Below, in pieces: positions 1 to 7,629 of a stretch of 64,000 nt of DNA. The number at the start of each line of letters is the position of its first letter. The first letter of the stretch is position 1. Where the stretch lies: contig JABSOS010000007.1 in the NCBI GenBank assembly GCA_013216135.1, forward strand, positions 1 through 64,000, written 5' to 3'. The notes beneath the pieces are model-generated. The model ran no database searches. It was not told the origin of the DNA and worked only from the letters and a program-made list of their open reading frames with translations. Source of the stretch: Candidatus Caenarcanales bacterium (GTDB lineage Bacteria > Cyanobacteriota > Vampirovibrionia > LMEP-6097). The position numbers were made by a program, and so were the translations under genes.

Positions 1-109
1 TTGTTACAATGTGCTTAGACATAGATAGTTTATTAGAAAACTTCACATTAGTTTCCTTTATTTGGTGAAGAGCCAATGACGAGCTACCTGAATTGTATTT
101 AGGAAACAT
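1..109 (-). CDS. Possible start of a hypothetical gene running off the left edge
   Basis: An open frame on the minus strand begins with ATG at 109 and stays open to the window edge, giving about 36 hydrophilic residues beginning MFPKYNSGSS. An in-frame GTG lies slightly upstream at about 127. The frame lies downstream of the tRNA-Glu terminator on the same strand. There is no recognisable domain and no strong ribosome-binding site, so this may be chance. Confidence 0.25.
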   Translation of the reverse strand, partial: MFPKYNSGSSSLALHQIKETNVKFSNKLSMSKHIVT

Positions 110-185
110 AAAAAAGTTACAAAGCACTCTTTCAAGCTTACTTCTAGATTAGAGATAGAGTCCCCAAATAATTCTAAAAATAAAA

Positions 186-208
186 AACCCGCACCAAAAG
201 CGCGGGTT
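186..208 (-). terminator. Intrinsic terminator of tRNA-Glu
   Basis: Arms AACCCGC and GCGGGTT pair around a 9-nt loop. On the minus strand they are followed by a T-rich run. The hairpin sits just past the 3' end of the tRNA gene. Confidence 0.8.
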
Positions 209-216
209 AATAAATA

Positions 217-292
217 TGGTACCCCCAAGGGAATTCGAATCCCTGTTGTTCGGATGAAAACCGAATGTCCTAGGCCACTAGACGATGGGGGC
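217..292 (-). tRNA. tRNA-Glu (anticodon UUC)
   Basis: The minus strand folds as a 76-nt cloverleaf. The acceptor arms GCCCCCA and TGGGGGT pair with a G-U closing pair. The anticodon stem TTCGG/CCGAA encloses the loop TTTTCAT with anticodon TTC. The T arm contains TTCGAAT, and CCA is encoded at the 3' end (217-219). It is a solitary tRNA with its own promoter and terminator. Confidence 0.95.
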
Positions 293-307
293 TTGTGAAC
301 TTTTATT

Positions 308-337
308 ATTCTATATTAAGACTCTTAACTTTTGCAA
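308..337 (-). promoter_or_regulatory. Promoter of tRNA-Glu
   Basis: On the minus strand TTGCAA (332-337), an 18-bp spacer and TAGAAT (308-313) lie 15 bp upstream of the tRNA 5' end. The hexamers fit a housekeeping sigma factor. Assigned from sequence only. Confidence 0.55.
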
Positions 338-375
338 TGCTCAAATTATTTTTTTAATTTTTTCATAAGTAATAT

Positions 376-617
376 AGTAAACCTCCAAAGTTCAACGAAT
401 TAAATAAATCCCAATCAGTACTGATTGGGCTTCCACTGATTGATCAATATTGAACCTTTGGGATTTCCTAATAATCAGTGTGATATGAAGCTTGCTTATC
501 GGTTTGAGCTTTGGAATAATTTCAATTCATTGAAATTATATTATTGGTCCGAACTGGCTACTGCCCCGAAAGCAAGATTTTTATCACCAGATTATTAGGA
601 AAACTTTGGAGGTTGAC
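376..617. repeat. Nested inverted-repeat element of unknown function
   Basis: The outer arms (376-392 and 602-617) are near-perfect reverse complements around AACCTCCAAAGTT. Inside them TTTCCTAATAATC (465-477) pairs with 589-601. A central hairpin has 11-bp arms (516-526 and 529-539) and a 2-nt loop. The left arm also carries about 70 bp absent from the right arm, and that insert contains a perfect 20-bp palindrome at 410-429. The left outer arm can alternatively pair with 450-461. It fills the gap between tRNA-Glu and the next gene. It could be a structured RNA, a miniature mobile element or a complex 3' structure. No second copy was noticed in this window. Confidence 0.7.
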
Positions 618-621
618 TATA

Positions 622-1245
622 CTAAGCTGCTGAAAGTTTATTTTTTGAACCAATTTGATTCCCTTTAAATAAATCTCTACTGATAATCTCATCTTCAATA
701 GATTGATCTAAACCTAAAATTGATAATTCATCATGCGCAGTGACCTTATCCACTAAATCTAATAAAGTAGCTGGATCATTCATTAAATCTTCATCGTAAC
801 TAATTCCTTTCGAATCAGCTTCATCCATTAATTCTAATTTCTTCTGCTCTTCATCAGCTTCCAAGTGCTCTTCTTCAAGAATCATCATAAATAGTTCAGT
901 ATTTCCGGTAACTTGAGCCCCAACGAGATCATTCGTAGTCCCAGCAGATCTCATGTCACTAACATCTATGCCTTTTTCTCTTCGTTCTTTAGGACTTAAT
1001 TCTTCTGCTTTACTTATTAAATCCGATAAGACACTATCGATATTGTCAGCTGTAACTGGAGGCAAGCCTTCTTTAAGCTTATCTGCAAGCTTTTTAGCTT
1101 GTTGCACCTTCTTTTTGAAGGATTTCATGAAAATCTCTTCATCTTGACTATAAAAGTCACTTTCAGCTACCTGATCTGACTCATTACTTGGCTCATCATA
1201 TGAATTCTCAATTCGAGAATTTTGATTAAGTCCATTTATCTGCAT
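622..1245 (-). CDS. Hypothetical acidic protein
   Basis: This frame encodes 207 residues, strongly acidic and lysine-rich, with no signal peptide or membrane segment. The region around residues 40-65 (FMKSFKKKVQQAKKLADKL) and much of the middle look helical and possibly coiled-coil. I recognise no domain. It is monocistronic, divergent from rplC, and ends against the inverted-repeat element. A TATTAC hexamer lies 6 bp before the ATG, as at many genes here, so the mRNA may be leaderless. The stop is TAG. Confidence 0.6.
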   Translation of the reverse strand: MQINGLNQNSRIENSYDEPSNESDQVAESDFYSQDEEIFMKSFKKKVQQAKKLADKLKEGLPPVTADNIDSVLSDLISKAEELSPKERREKGIDVSDMRSAGTTNDLVGAQVTGNTELFMMILEEEHLEADEEQKKLELMDEADSKGISYDEDLMNDPATLLDLVDKVTAHDELSILGLDQSIEDEIISRDLFKGNQIGSKNKLSAA

Positions 1246-1373
1246 TAATCTGTAATAGCAAATAAAAGTTAAATTATCTTTAAGTAATTAGTATTAATTG
1301 TTCATATGTTAAAATTATTAATCTGTAAATATCATGAAGGCTAACTAAAATTAGTTACTGTGAGGAGGAAAAA

Positions 1374-2060
1374 ATGGATCAAAAAGAATTAGGCTTATTA
1401 GCAACCAAAGAGGGAATGACTCAAATTTTCGACGAAAATGGTTTCGTTATCCCTGTTACTGTAATTAAAATTGCAGAGAATGTTGTCACTGACATTAAAA
1501 CTGCAGATAGAGATGGTTACACATCTGTTCAAATCGGAGCATTTGAAACAAAAGAAAAACTTTTAAATAAACCAGAAATCGGTAAATTTAAGAAAAATGG
1601 TACCAAGCTATTTAAAAAATTAATCGAATTCAGAACTGAAGAAGCAGCTGATATGGCTATCGGTGACGAAGTTAACACTGAAGAGTTCTTCAAGGATCTT
1701 GAGAAAGTAAATATCACTGGTGTTTCAGTTGGTAAAGGTTTCCAAGGTTTCGTTAAAGCTCACAATGGTCACATTGGTAGAAGATCGCACGGTTCTAAAT
1801 CTAAAAGACAAATCGGTTCTTTAGGTGCAGGTACTACTCCTAGTAGAGTTCTTCCAGGTAAGAGAATGCCTACTATGCTTGGTAATGAAGTGGTAACTAT
1901 TGAAAAAGTTAAAGTTGTATCTTATGATGCTGAAAAGAGAGTTCTTTTAGTTAGAGGACCTGTTCCAGGAAAAGCTGGAGCTGAGTTAAAGATTAAAGCA
2001 TTTGGTGCAAAAGCTTGGAACCACAAAAACAAAAGAAAATTAGCTTTAGAAGCTGCTTAA
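1374..2060 (+). CDS. rplC: 50S ribosomal protein L3
   Basis: Ribosomal protein L3 binds 23S rRNA early in 50S assembly and lies near the peptidyl-transferase centre. The 228-residue product has the family opening LGLLATKEGMTQIFDENG and the central loop containing GHIGRRSHGSKSKRQIGSLG, with the tip motif PGKRMPTMLGN. Length is normal for bacterial L3. A strong ribosome-binding site GAGGAGG lies 5 bp before the ATG. Normally rplC leads or follows rpsJ and precedes rplD in the S10 operon. Here no other ribosomal gene adjoins it, which is unusual. The downstream gene starts 11 bp after its stop. Confidence 0.97.
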   Translation: MDQKELGLLATKEGMTQIFDENGFVIPVTVIKIAENVVTDIKTADRDGYTSVQIGAFETKEKLLNKPEIGKFKKNGTKLFKKLIEFRTEEAADMAIGDEVNTEEFFKDLEKVNITGVSVGKGFQGFVKAHNGHIGRRSHGSKSKRQIGSLGAGTTPSRVLPGKRMPTMLGNEVVTIEKVKVVSYDAEKRVLLVRGPVPGKAGAELKIKAFGAKAWNHKNKRKLALEAA

Positions 2061-2071
2061 GAAACTTAAGT

Positions 2072-2983
2072 ATGAATAAATTTCATTTAAATAAAGCCGG
2101 AATCATTATGATGCTGGCTTTATTTTTTTTAGTATCTTGTTCCTTCAATTCTGGCTCTAAGCATAAAGCCAAGGTGAGCATGGGATATATTCTTAATATC
2201 ACTCACGCAGTTCCCATCATAGCTTTAGAGAAAGAATTGTTTGGAGAGGAAATAAAGCATTATCACTTCAGTTCAGGCGGATATTTATTAAATAGTTTAC
2301 TTACTGAAAATATAGATGCTGCTTTTATAGGACCTGGTCCATATATAAACGCTATAGATAAAGGCGTGAAGCTAAAGCTTTTAGGTAGCTATGCTTATGG
2401 TGCTAATAGTCTTATTCTTAGTAAGAAATTTCAAGGTAAAGATTTAAGTGAAATTAAAAAGCTTAGAATGGCTGTACCTCAATTCGGAAACACTCAAGAT
2501 CTTCTAGCTAAAATGTTTTTAGATGATTTGACTGATGAATATATAGCAATAGCCCCTGCTGAATTAGAGTTTGCCTTTTTCACAGAGTCTGTAGATGCAG
2601 CCTTAGTAAGTGAACCGTGGGCAAGTGTTTTAACTAAAAATGGTTTAGTTAATGCAAACTCTCTTTTTAAAGAGCGCTTAGAGAATATAAATAAGTTCCC
2701 GAGTACCCTTTTAGTAATTAATGACAAGCACTATAAGAAAAATAAACAGTTCTACAATGGCTTTCAAGAGAAAATTGATTCATTATACTTAGAACTTCAG
2801 TCAGGTAAAGATTTTAGTAAAGAAATTGAGAATCACTTCTATGAAATTAATAAAAAGAGCCTTGAAGAAGGACTTGTTGAAAAGAGTCTAGAACAAATCG
2901 ACTTTAAAACAAATGATAATTTAGAGTTTTATTTAAGTGAATTAAGGAAAGCTGCTGTAGCAGCTAAATATTTAAAGAATTAA
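2072..2983 (+). CDS. Lipoprotein solute-binding protein, SsuA/NrtA/NMT1-like
   Basis: The 303-residue protein starts at the ATG that gives a clean lipoprotein signal (MNKFHLNKAG..., hydrophobic core, lipobox LVSC at about residues 20-23). An earlier in-frame ATG inside rplC is less plausible. The mature part resembles periplasmic binding proteins for nitrate, sulfonate or thiamine precursors: MGYILNITHAVPIIALEKELF, then SGGYLLNSLLTENIDAAFIG and the hinge-region FTESVDAALVSEPWAS. No permease or ATPase gene adjoins it, so the ligand is unknown. Codons for the signal peptide also form an intrinsic terminator hairpin (2091-2130), so expression by read-through from rplC may be limited. Confidence 0.8.
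   Translation: MNKFHLNKAGIIMMLALFFLVSCSFNSGSKHKAKVSMGYILNITHAVPIIALEKELFGEEIKHYHFSSGGYLLNSLLTENIDAAFIGPGPYINAIDKGVKLKLLGSYAYGANSLILSKKFQGKDLSEIKKLRMAVPQFGNTQDLLAKMFLDDLTDEYIAIAPAELEFAFFTESVDAALVSEPWASVLTKNGLVNANSLFKERLENINKFPSTLLVINDKHYKKNKQFYNGFQEKIDSLYLELQSGKDFSKEIENHFYEINKKSLEEGLVEKSLEQIDFKTNDNLEFYLSELRKAAVAAKYLKN
2091..2130 (+). terminator. Intrinsic terminator inside the lipoprotein signal-peptide codons
   Basis: ATAAAGCCGG (2091-2100) pairs with CTGGCTTTAT (2113-2122) with one G-U pair. The inner ATCA/TGAT extends the stem around a TTA loop, and a run of T follows to 2130. It is correctly placed to terminate rplC mRNA but lies within the downstream reading frame. Confidence 0.75.
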
Positions 2984-2984
2984 T

Positions 2985-3024
2985 TTTGCGGAAAAATGAC
3001 CCCTAAAAATTCGTGAAGCAATTT
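2985..3024 (+). promoter_or_regulatory. Shared promoter module, copy 1, upstream of the VirB4 operon
   Basis: GCGGAA, 2 bp, ATGACC (2996-3001), 17 bp, CAATTT (3019-3024), then 15 bp to the ATG at 3040. The same arrangement occurs at three other places in the window, always upstream of a start codon. The block TGACCCCTWAAAATT is conserved even in the spacer, which suggests regulator binding in addition to sigma recognition. Confidence 0.65.
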
Positions 3025-3039
3025 TGCATTATTAAATGC

Positions 3040-3597
3040 ATGGATGCCTTTTCAAAAGAAGACCGCATATATTTTGCGACTAAAAATAAAATTGCTTATG
3101 CTCAAAAATCTCCTTTCTTAGAGAAAGAAATTATTTCACGAGTAATCGGTTCAAAAGAATTTTATAAGTCTATATCAGAGAAGCAAAGCTTCACAGAAAA
3201 ATTAAAAAGAATGCATGCAGCTGAGCATAAACTCTATAGATGCTTCATGAATAAAATTAAGAAGCTGCCATTTGATACTAGAGTAGAAACATTACTTAGA
3301 TATATTCCATCCATAAAAGAAATTAAAGAAACAAACAGTTTCTCATTTTTCTGCGGGACTACTCAAGCACTTTTCTTAATAAGTTTTAGCCTATCCCTAT
3401 TACTTTTAAACAACTTTACAAATACTCTTATTTCACTATTCATAAGCTTCTTCACTAGTTATTCACTAATATATTTCATCCAGAAGAAATATTTTTTAAC
3501 AGAACCAGATGAGTTTGAAATAGAAATAGCAAAAGCAGCACTAGTAAAAGTATTAGAAGGAGAAAAATATGACACTGATACTCACATCATCTATTAG
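3040..3597 (+). CDS. Membrane protein, first gene of the VirB4 operon, weakly DUF1385-like
   Basis: The protein has 185 residues from ATG 3040, chosen because it lies 15 bp past the -10 of the shared promoter module. A GTG at 3013 overlaps the promoter. A polar N-terminal half contains MHAAEHKLYRCF, which resembles the GAEHK motif of DUF1385 (YqhQ) membrane proteins. It is followed by two adjacent hydrophobic stretches at about residues 105-150 and a short polar tail. Its last 29 bp overlap the next gene, which indicates translational coupling. The DUF1385 link rests on one short motif and is tentative. It may be a membrane subunit of the secretion-like complex. Confidence 0.6.
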   Translation: MDAFSKEDRIYFATKNKIAYAQKSPFLEKEIISRVIGSKEFYKSISEKQSFTEKLKRMHAAEHKLYRCFMNKIKKLPFDTRVETLLRYIPSIKEIKETNSFSFFCGTTQALFLISFSLSLLLLNNFTNTLISLFISFFTSYSLIYFIQKKYFLTEPDEFEIEIAKAALVKVLEGEKYDTDTHIIY

Positions 3598-3985
3598 TTA
3601 CTATCTTATAAGCTTAATAAGCCATTACATAGTCTACAGAATTAGCATCCCAGTTAAAATTCTTGCTAGTAAAAGTAAGTCTCGAAATGGTGCTTTTATT
3701 TTAAGATCTGTTGCAACCACTACAGTGACTATCTTTCTTATTCAGGTTCTTCCACTCATATTTAAAATCATCGAAGACTTAGCCTCTGACTTTAATGTCT
3801 CTGTAATATTTTCTGAATCATATATAGGTGGTGGATTTTTAAATAACTTTGATAGATTCTCAGCCTTAATGGCGCAGATCGCTGCTCTACTTCAGCAAGT
3901 AGCACCTCTAATTGCAGTATTTATAGGAGGATTCAATCTTCTTAATAATTTATCTAAAGGAATAGCGGCTATCAAAAATGATTGA
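3569..3985 (+). CDS. Small polytopic membrane protein in the VirB4 operon
   Basis: This 138-residue protein has three hydrophobic segments: near the N-terminus, around TVTIFLIQVLPLIF, and near the C-terminus around LIAVFIGGFNLLNNL. An AAGGAG ribosome-binding site precedes its ATG, which lies inside the preceding gene. It overlaps the VirB4 start by 8 bp. In type IV secretion loci, small hydrophobic proteins just before VirB4 are often VirB2 pilin or VirB3, and position suggests such a role. The sequence itself does not let me decide. Confidence 0.6.
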   Translation: MTLILTSSISYYLISLISHYIVYRISIPVKILASKSKSRNGAFILRSVATTTVTIFLIQVLPLIFKIIEDLASDFNVSVIFSESYIGGGFLNNFDRFSALMAQIAALLQQVAPLIAVFIGGFNLLNNLSKGIAAIKND

Positions 3986-5924
3986 AGCAGAAGATATTTT
4001 AAATACAGAAATAAAACTAATAAGTAATTTTAGTATTAGAGATCTGCTTTTCTTGATTTTCATAATCCTTACTAATTACTTTTTGCTAGCAAGCTTGAAA
4101 ATTAGTATAAGCTCTCCTCTTTTTATTTTCTGTCTATCACTAGAAACTTTAGTTTGGGTACTCTTAAAAAGCTTATCCATTAAAGCTTACGCTCCTTTAC
4201 ACTACTTGAATTTAATTGGCTTTTACTTTAGGAAACTAAAACATAGTGCTGAAAAGTATTTCAAAAATACTTTCAAAGATACTCAAATATATCACTGTAA
4301 AAATTTAATTAACGACTCATGGATAGATGAAAAAAATCATGAACAAATAGGTAAAAGTTTTAGTAATTTAATTAAAAGTCTTTATCAGATTGACAATGAA
4401 ATACAAATAAACTTTCGTATATTCATTAGTAATGAAAAAGGAAATGGGGAACAGTTTCACCCTAAAAGAAAACTATATTTCGAAATGAAGACAAGTCAAA
4501 ATCATAGTTTCATTGAAGAAGAGTTAAAGAATTTTTTTATACTAAATAACTTAAGTATAGAAAAAATCAAAACTGAGAACTTCATTAACTTCTATAAAAT
4601 ATTTACCGGTATTAAACATTTCATCAAAGAAAGAAAAGATTACTTAAAAACTAAATACTATATCTCGAACCTTCAAGTAAAGAACTTTAAAGAAGAATCT
4701 ATTTCTCTAAATCAATTAATTAAAGCCATTCAATGTAAAGGTGAGTTAAATTTAAAAATAAACTTCCAGAATCAAGATCAAATTTCTAAATTAATTAAAT
4801 TTAAAAAAATAATTATTAAGTATCTCAATCCAGAAAACAATCACAATCAACAGCTTTTAACAAAGTTAGAAAATATTGAAAACAATATTCAAAAGGATGA
4901 AGCCTACATAGAAGAAAAGATCAATATTAAATTAATCTCAAGCACTAGGGATATATTAAAAACAAATGAGAAATCGCTATGTAATAAAGCCTTTAACGGT
5001 GAGATTATAAAACCACATTTCTCAGAGTATAAAAGCTTTACAAATAACTATATAAGTAAAAGTTTAATTAACCTAAATGAGCTAAAAAAACTTAATCCAT
5101 TTATTGAAAACAGAGTAGGAACACCTCATGGAGAAGTAATAGCCTGCAAAGCAGATGATAACTCACTAGTTAAGTTTGATATATTTGATAAGAATTTCTC
5201 AAATAACTATTCTATAAATTTTATTGGAGACTCTGGTTCTGGAAAATCTCTTGCAGCAAAACTACTGATGAAAAGACTTTCAAAGAATAAGCAGAATAAG
5301 TTCATTATCATTGATAGTTCTTTAGAAGGCTGGGAGAAAATAACTAAAGAATTATCAGGAAATATAGAGAGTTTTAAAAATATTAGTAAAAGTACTCATG
5401 CAATTGACTCTATAAAAAACTCGCAAGTGAATTTATTTAACTTTTATGCAATCGAAAAAGATATAAGAACCAGTCAAAACTTACTTCTTCAAATATTAGA
5501 GAAGATCAATAAGTTAGTTATAGAAAGGGATTCAAACTACTTTATTATCATTGACGAAGCTTGGAAATTATTAATTAATGAAAACTCCAAAGCATCTTCA
5601 GAACTCTTAAGTAAAATCGCAAGAACAGGAAGATCTATGAATATAGGCTTGTGGACACTATCTCAAAAACCAAAAGATATAAACCGAGATATTCACTCAA
5701 ATGCAAGCAACAGTTTCATTTTTCAAATTAAGGAAGAAAATGATAAAGATGAACTTACTAAGTATCTCAGTATAAGCAAACAAGAGAGAAATTCACTCGA
5801 TAGTTTTCAAATCAAGCAAAGAGGCTTTGCCCTAATGAAAAACCAATACTTTTCAGGGTTAATCAAATTCACCTTTGAAAGTAATGAGTTTAAGTTCTTA
5901 AACTCGGAGCATAAAATATGTTGA
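3978..5924 (+). CDS. virB4: VirB4/TraC-type secretion ATPase
   Basis: VirB4 ATPases energise pilus assembly and substrate transfer at the base of type IV secretion systems. The 648-residue protein shows the Walker A motif GDSGSGKS at about residues 417-424 and Walker B FIIIDEAWKLL at about 522-532. ARTGRSMNIGLWTLSQKPKD follows, as in VirB4 and TraC. The first ~75 residues hold two hydrophobic helices, like a fused VirB3 or PrgI-type N-terminus. The middle is lysine- and asparagine-rich and poorly conserved. It overlaps both neighbours by a few bases. The operon has no VirD4 coupling ATPase, VirB11 or relaxase within the window. Confidence 0.85.
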   Translation: MIEAEDILNTEIKLISNFSIRDLLFLIFIILTNYFLLASLKISISSPLFIFCLSLETLVWVLLKSLSIKAYAPLHYLNLIGFYFRKLKHSAEKYFKNTFKDTQIYHCKNLINDSWIDEKNHEQIGKSFSNLIKSLYQIDNEIQINFRIFISNEKGNGEQFHPKRKLYFEMKTSQNHSFIEEELKNFFILNNLSIEKIKTENFINFYKIFTGIKHFIKERKDYLKTKYYISNLQVKNFKEESISLNQLIKAIQCKGELNLKINFQNQDQISKLIKFKKIIIKYLNPENNHNQQLLTKLENIENNIQKDEAYIEEKINIKLISSTRDILKTNEKSLCNKAFNGEIIKPHFSEYKSFTNNYISKSLINLNELKKLNPFIENRVGTPHGEVIACKADDNSLVKFDIFDKNFSNNYSINFIGDSGSGKSLAAKLLMKRLSKNKQNKFIIIDSSLEGWEKITKELSGNIESFKNISKSTHAIDSIKNSQVNLFNFYAIEKDIRTSQNLLLQILEKINKLVIERDSNYFIIIDEAWKLLINENSKASSELLSKIARTGRSMNIGLWTLSQKPKDINRDIHSNASNSFIFQIKEENDKDELTKYLSISKQERNSLDSFQIKQRGFALMKNQYFSGLIKFTFESNEFKFLNSEHKIC

Positions 5925-6457
5925 AAAGATCATTACTAAAAGTATTAACTCTTCAAGAAAAAGAAAAGTACTTAGTACTTATAGTCGTAGTTCTATGTTT
6001 AATAATTTTATTTTCTTTTATCGAAATTTCAGAAACAAAAGAACAATTGAAGTCAAAAAATAAAATTAATATTGAAAATAGTATTTTAAAAATGAGTCAA
6101 GGAGAAGAAAAGCATGATATTGATGCCTTTGTAAAAAAATACTTAGATAACATTTTCAACTCAAACTCAGATAGTGATTTAACTTGGCTTAAAGAACATA
6201 GTGATCAAAAATTCTTTTTAGATACTCTTAGTGCACACTTAAGTGCACGAATTGAAAAGAAAATAGCAAGTAACTTTAGTATTGAAAGATTTTATAGAGA
6301 AGACTTAGATAGAAACATTGAAAAAATAATTGTATTCGGTGAGGAAAAGTTTTCTAACTCAAATTATGAAAATAGAGTACTTGTAATTGAACTAATTTTA
6401 AATACAGAGCTATTAAAAGTCGAGGAGATTATTTCTATCAAGACACTCAATGAATAA
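5918..6457 (+). CDS. VirB8/TraE-like bitopic membrane protein
   Basis: The product has 179 residues: a short cytoplasmic start, one membrane helix at about residues 18-38 (YLVLIVVVLCLIILFSFI), and an extracytoplasmic domain of about 135 residues. This topology, size and position directly after VirB4 match VirB8/TraE, the inner-membrane scaffold of type IV secretion systems. The soluble part has ISIKTLNE at the end and alternating hydrophobic strands, but I see no decisive motif. Start and stop overlap the flanking genes (7 bp and 8 bp), so it is translationally coupled. Family assignment is mostly by position. Confidence 0.55.
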   Translation: MLKRSLLKVLTLQEKEKYLVLIVVVLCLIILFSFIEISETKEQLKSKNKINIENSILKMSQGEEKHDIDAFVKKYLDNIFNSNSDSDLTWLKEHSDQKFFLDTLSAHLSARIEKKIASNFSIERFYREDLDRNIEKIIVFGEEKFSNSNYENRVLVIELILNTELLKVEEIISIKTLNE

Positions 6458-7616
6458 AAATGTCTTCCTAATTCTAACTTCACTATGGCTCTCACAGATT
6501 CCTGTGCTAGCTTTTTCTTTAGATGATCTTTTGGATAAAATTAATAACAATATTAAAACCTACCCAGAAGTTAGAGATAGAAAAATTCATTTTAAGACTG
6601 GTAAAAGTCCACTTGCAGCTTTAGAAACGATTGAAGATAAAACGAAAAGAGAATTTGAGAAAGCAAAGCAAAGCCAAGAAAGAATAGTTACCATCAGTGC
6701 TGCAAATAAAATTGTCGGGCTCGCTGATGGCTTTATTAATGTTAAATACCAAGTTCAAGATGGCATAAAAAATGCTCTTAAAGACATATTTATCGGTTAT
6801 CCAGAGTATCAAAGACGAAAAGTCACAGAAGAAATCACAAATGCAAACATAAACTCACATATAAACCTCCTAGACTTTATTTATCAGTTTAGTTTCGAGG
6901 ATTACTTTACTAGTCTATATCTTCAGAAAAATTCAATAGCTCATACACAAATATATAAAAAGCTAAAACAGATAAGTTTTAGTCTAGTAATAGTTATTAC
7001 ACTAATAAAGCTCCTAGAATCCTTTTTCATAAAAGAAAATATTGCTCGAGAAAGAATTGAAGTGATAATAAAAAAATCAATACTTTGTTTATTACTATTA
7101 ATCACATTAGATTTAACATGGTCTTTAATATTAAAATCCTGCTTATTTTTAAGTGAATATTTAAATACCATAAATACTTTTATTGAAAATAAACTTAATT
7201 ACATTAACCTAATCCAGAGTTTAATTTCCTCCTGGGAAAGTTTACTAAATAGAATCGGCTATTTCCCAGCATTAATATTAAGCCTAGTCGATACTTGCAG
7301 TCACTTTCTTTTTTACTCAGTGATTGCCTTTTCAAGCCTAATATTAGTGCTAATTAAATTATGCTCCCCCTTACTTATCCTTACAGAGCTATTTAGCAAT
7401 TCGAAATCCTTAAACCTAAACTACTTTTTCCTCTTTATAAAAATCATTTTTCTATTTATGCTTTTTCCTCTTTTTATAAAAATCAATCATTTCATTGCAA
7501 ATAGCATTGATATCTCTGGTCTTAAGTACTTAAATATTATTTATTCGATTAATTTATTTTTAGCAATATCAATTATTTTCTTATGGACACTCACTTATAG
7601 AGCTAAAACCAATTAA
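6450..7616 (+). CDS. VirB6/TrbL-like polytopic membrane protein
   Basis: The 388-residue protein begins with a probable signal peptide (NKNVFLILTSLWLSQIPVLAFS). A charged region of about 150 residues follows, then five or six strong hydrophobic helices from about residue 175 to the end. An extracytoplasmic segment followed by a multi-helix bundle fits VirB6/TrbL-type channel proteins. Its place after the VirB8-like gene supports that. It starts inside the preceding gene. The C-terminus is very hydrophobic and ends just after the last helix. Confidence 0.55.
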   Translation: MNKNVFLILTSLWLSQIPVLAFSLDDLLDKINNNIKTYPEVRDRKIHFKTGKSPLAALETIEDKTKREFEKAKQSQERIVTISAANKIVGLADGFINVKYQVQDGIKNALKDIFIGYPEYQRRKVTEEITNANINSHINLLDFIYQFSFEDYFTSLYLQKNSIAHTQIYKKLKQISFSLVIVITLIKLLESFFIKENIARERIEVIIKKSILCLLLLITLDLTWSLILKSCLFLSEYLNTINTFIENKLNYINLIQSLISSWESLLNRIGYFPALILSLVDTCSHFLFYSVIAFSSLILVLIKLCSPLLILTELFSNSKSLNLNYFFLFIKIIFLFMLFPLFIKINHFIANSIDISGLKYLNIIYSINLFLAISIIFLWTLTYRAKTN

Positions 7617-7629
7617 AATTATTACTATC

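Noticed and set aside
2015-2071. Lipoprotein start at an ATG inside rplC
   Set aside because: It would add 19 polar residues before the signal peptide; ATG 2072 gives a normal lipoprotein signal.
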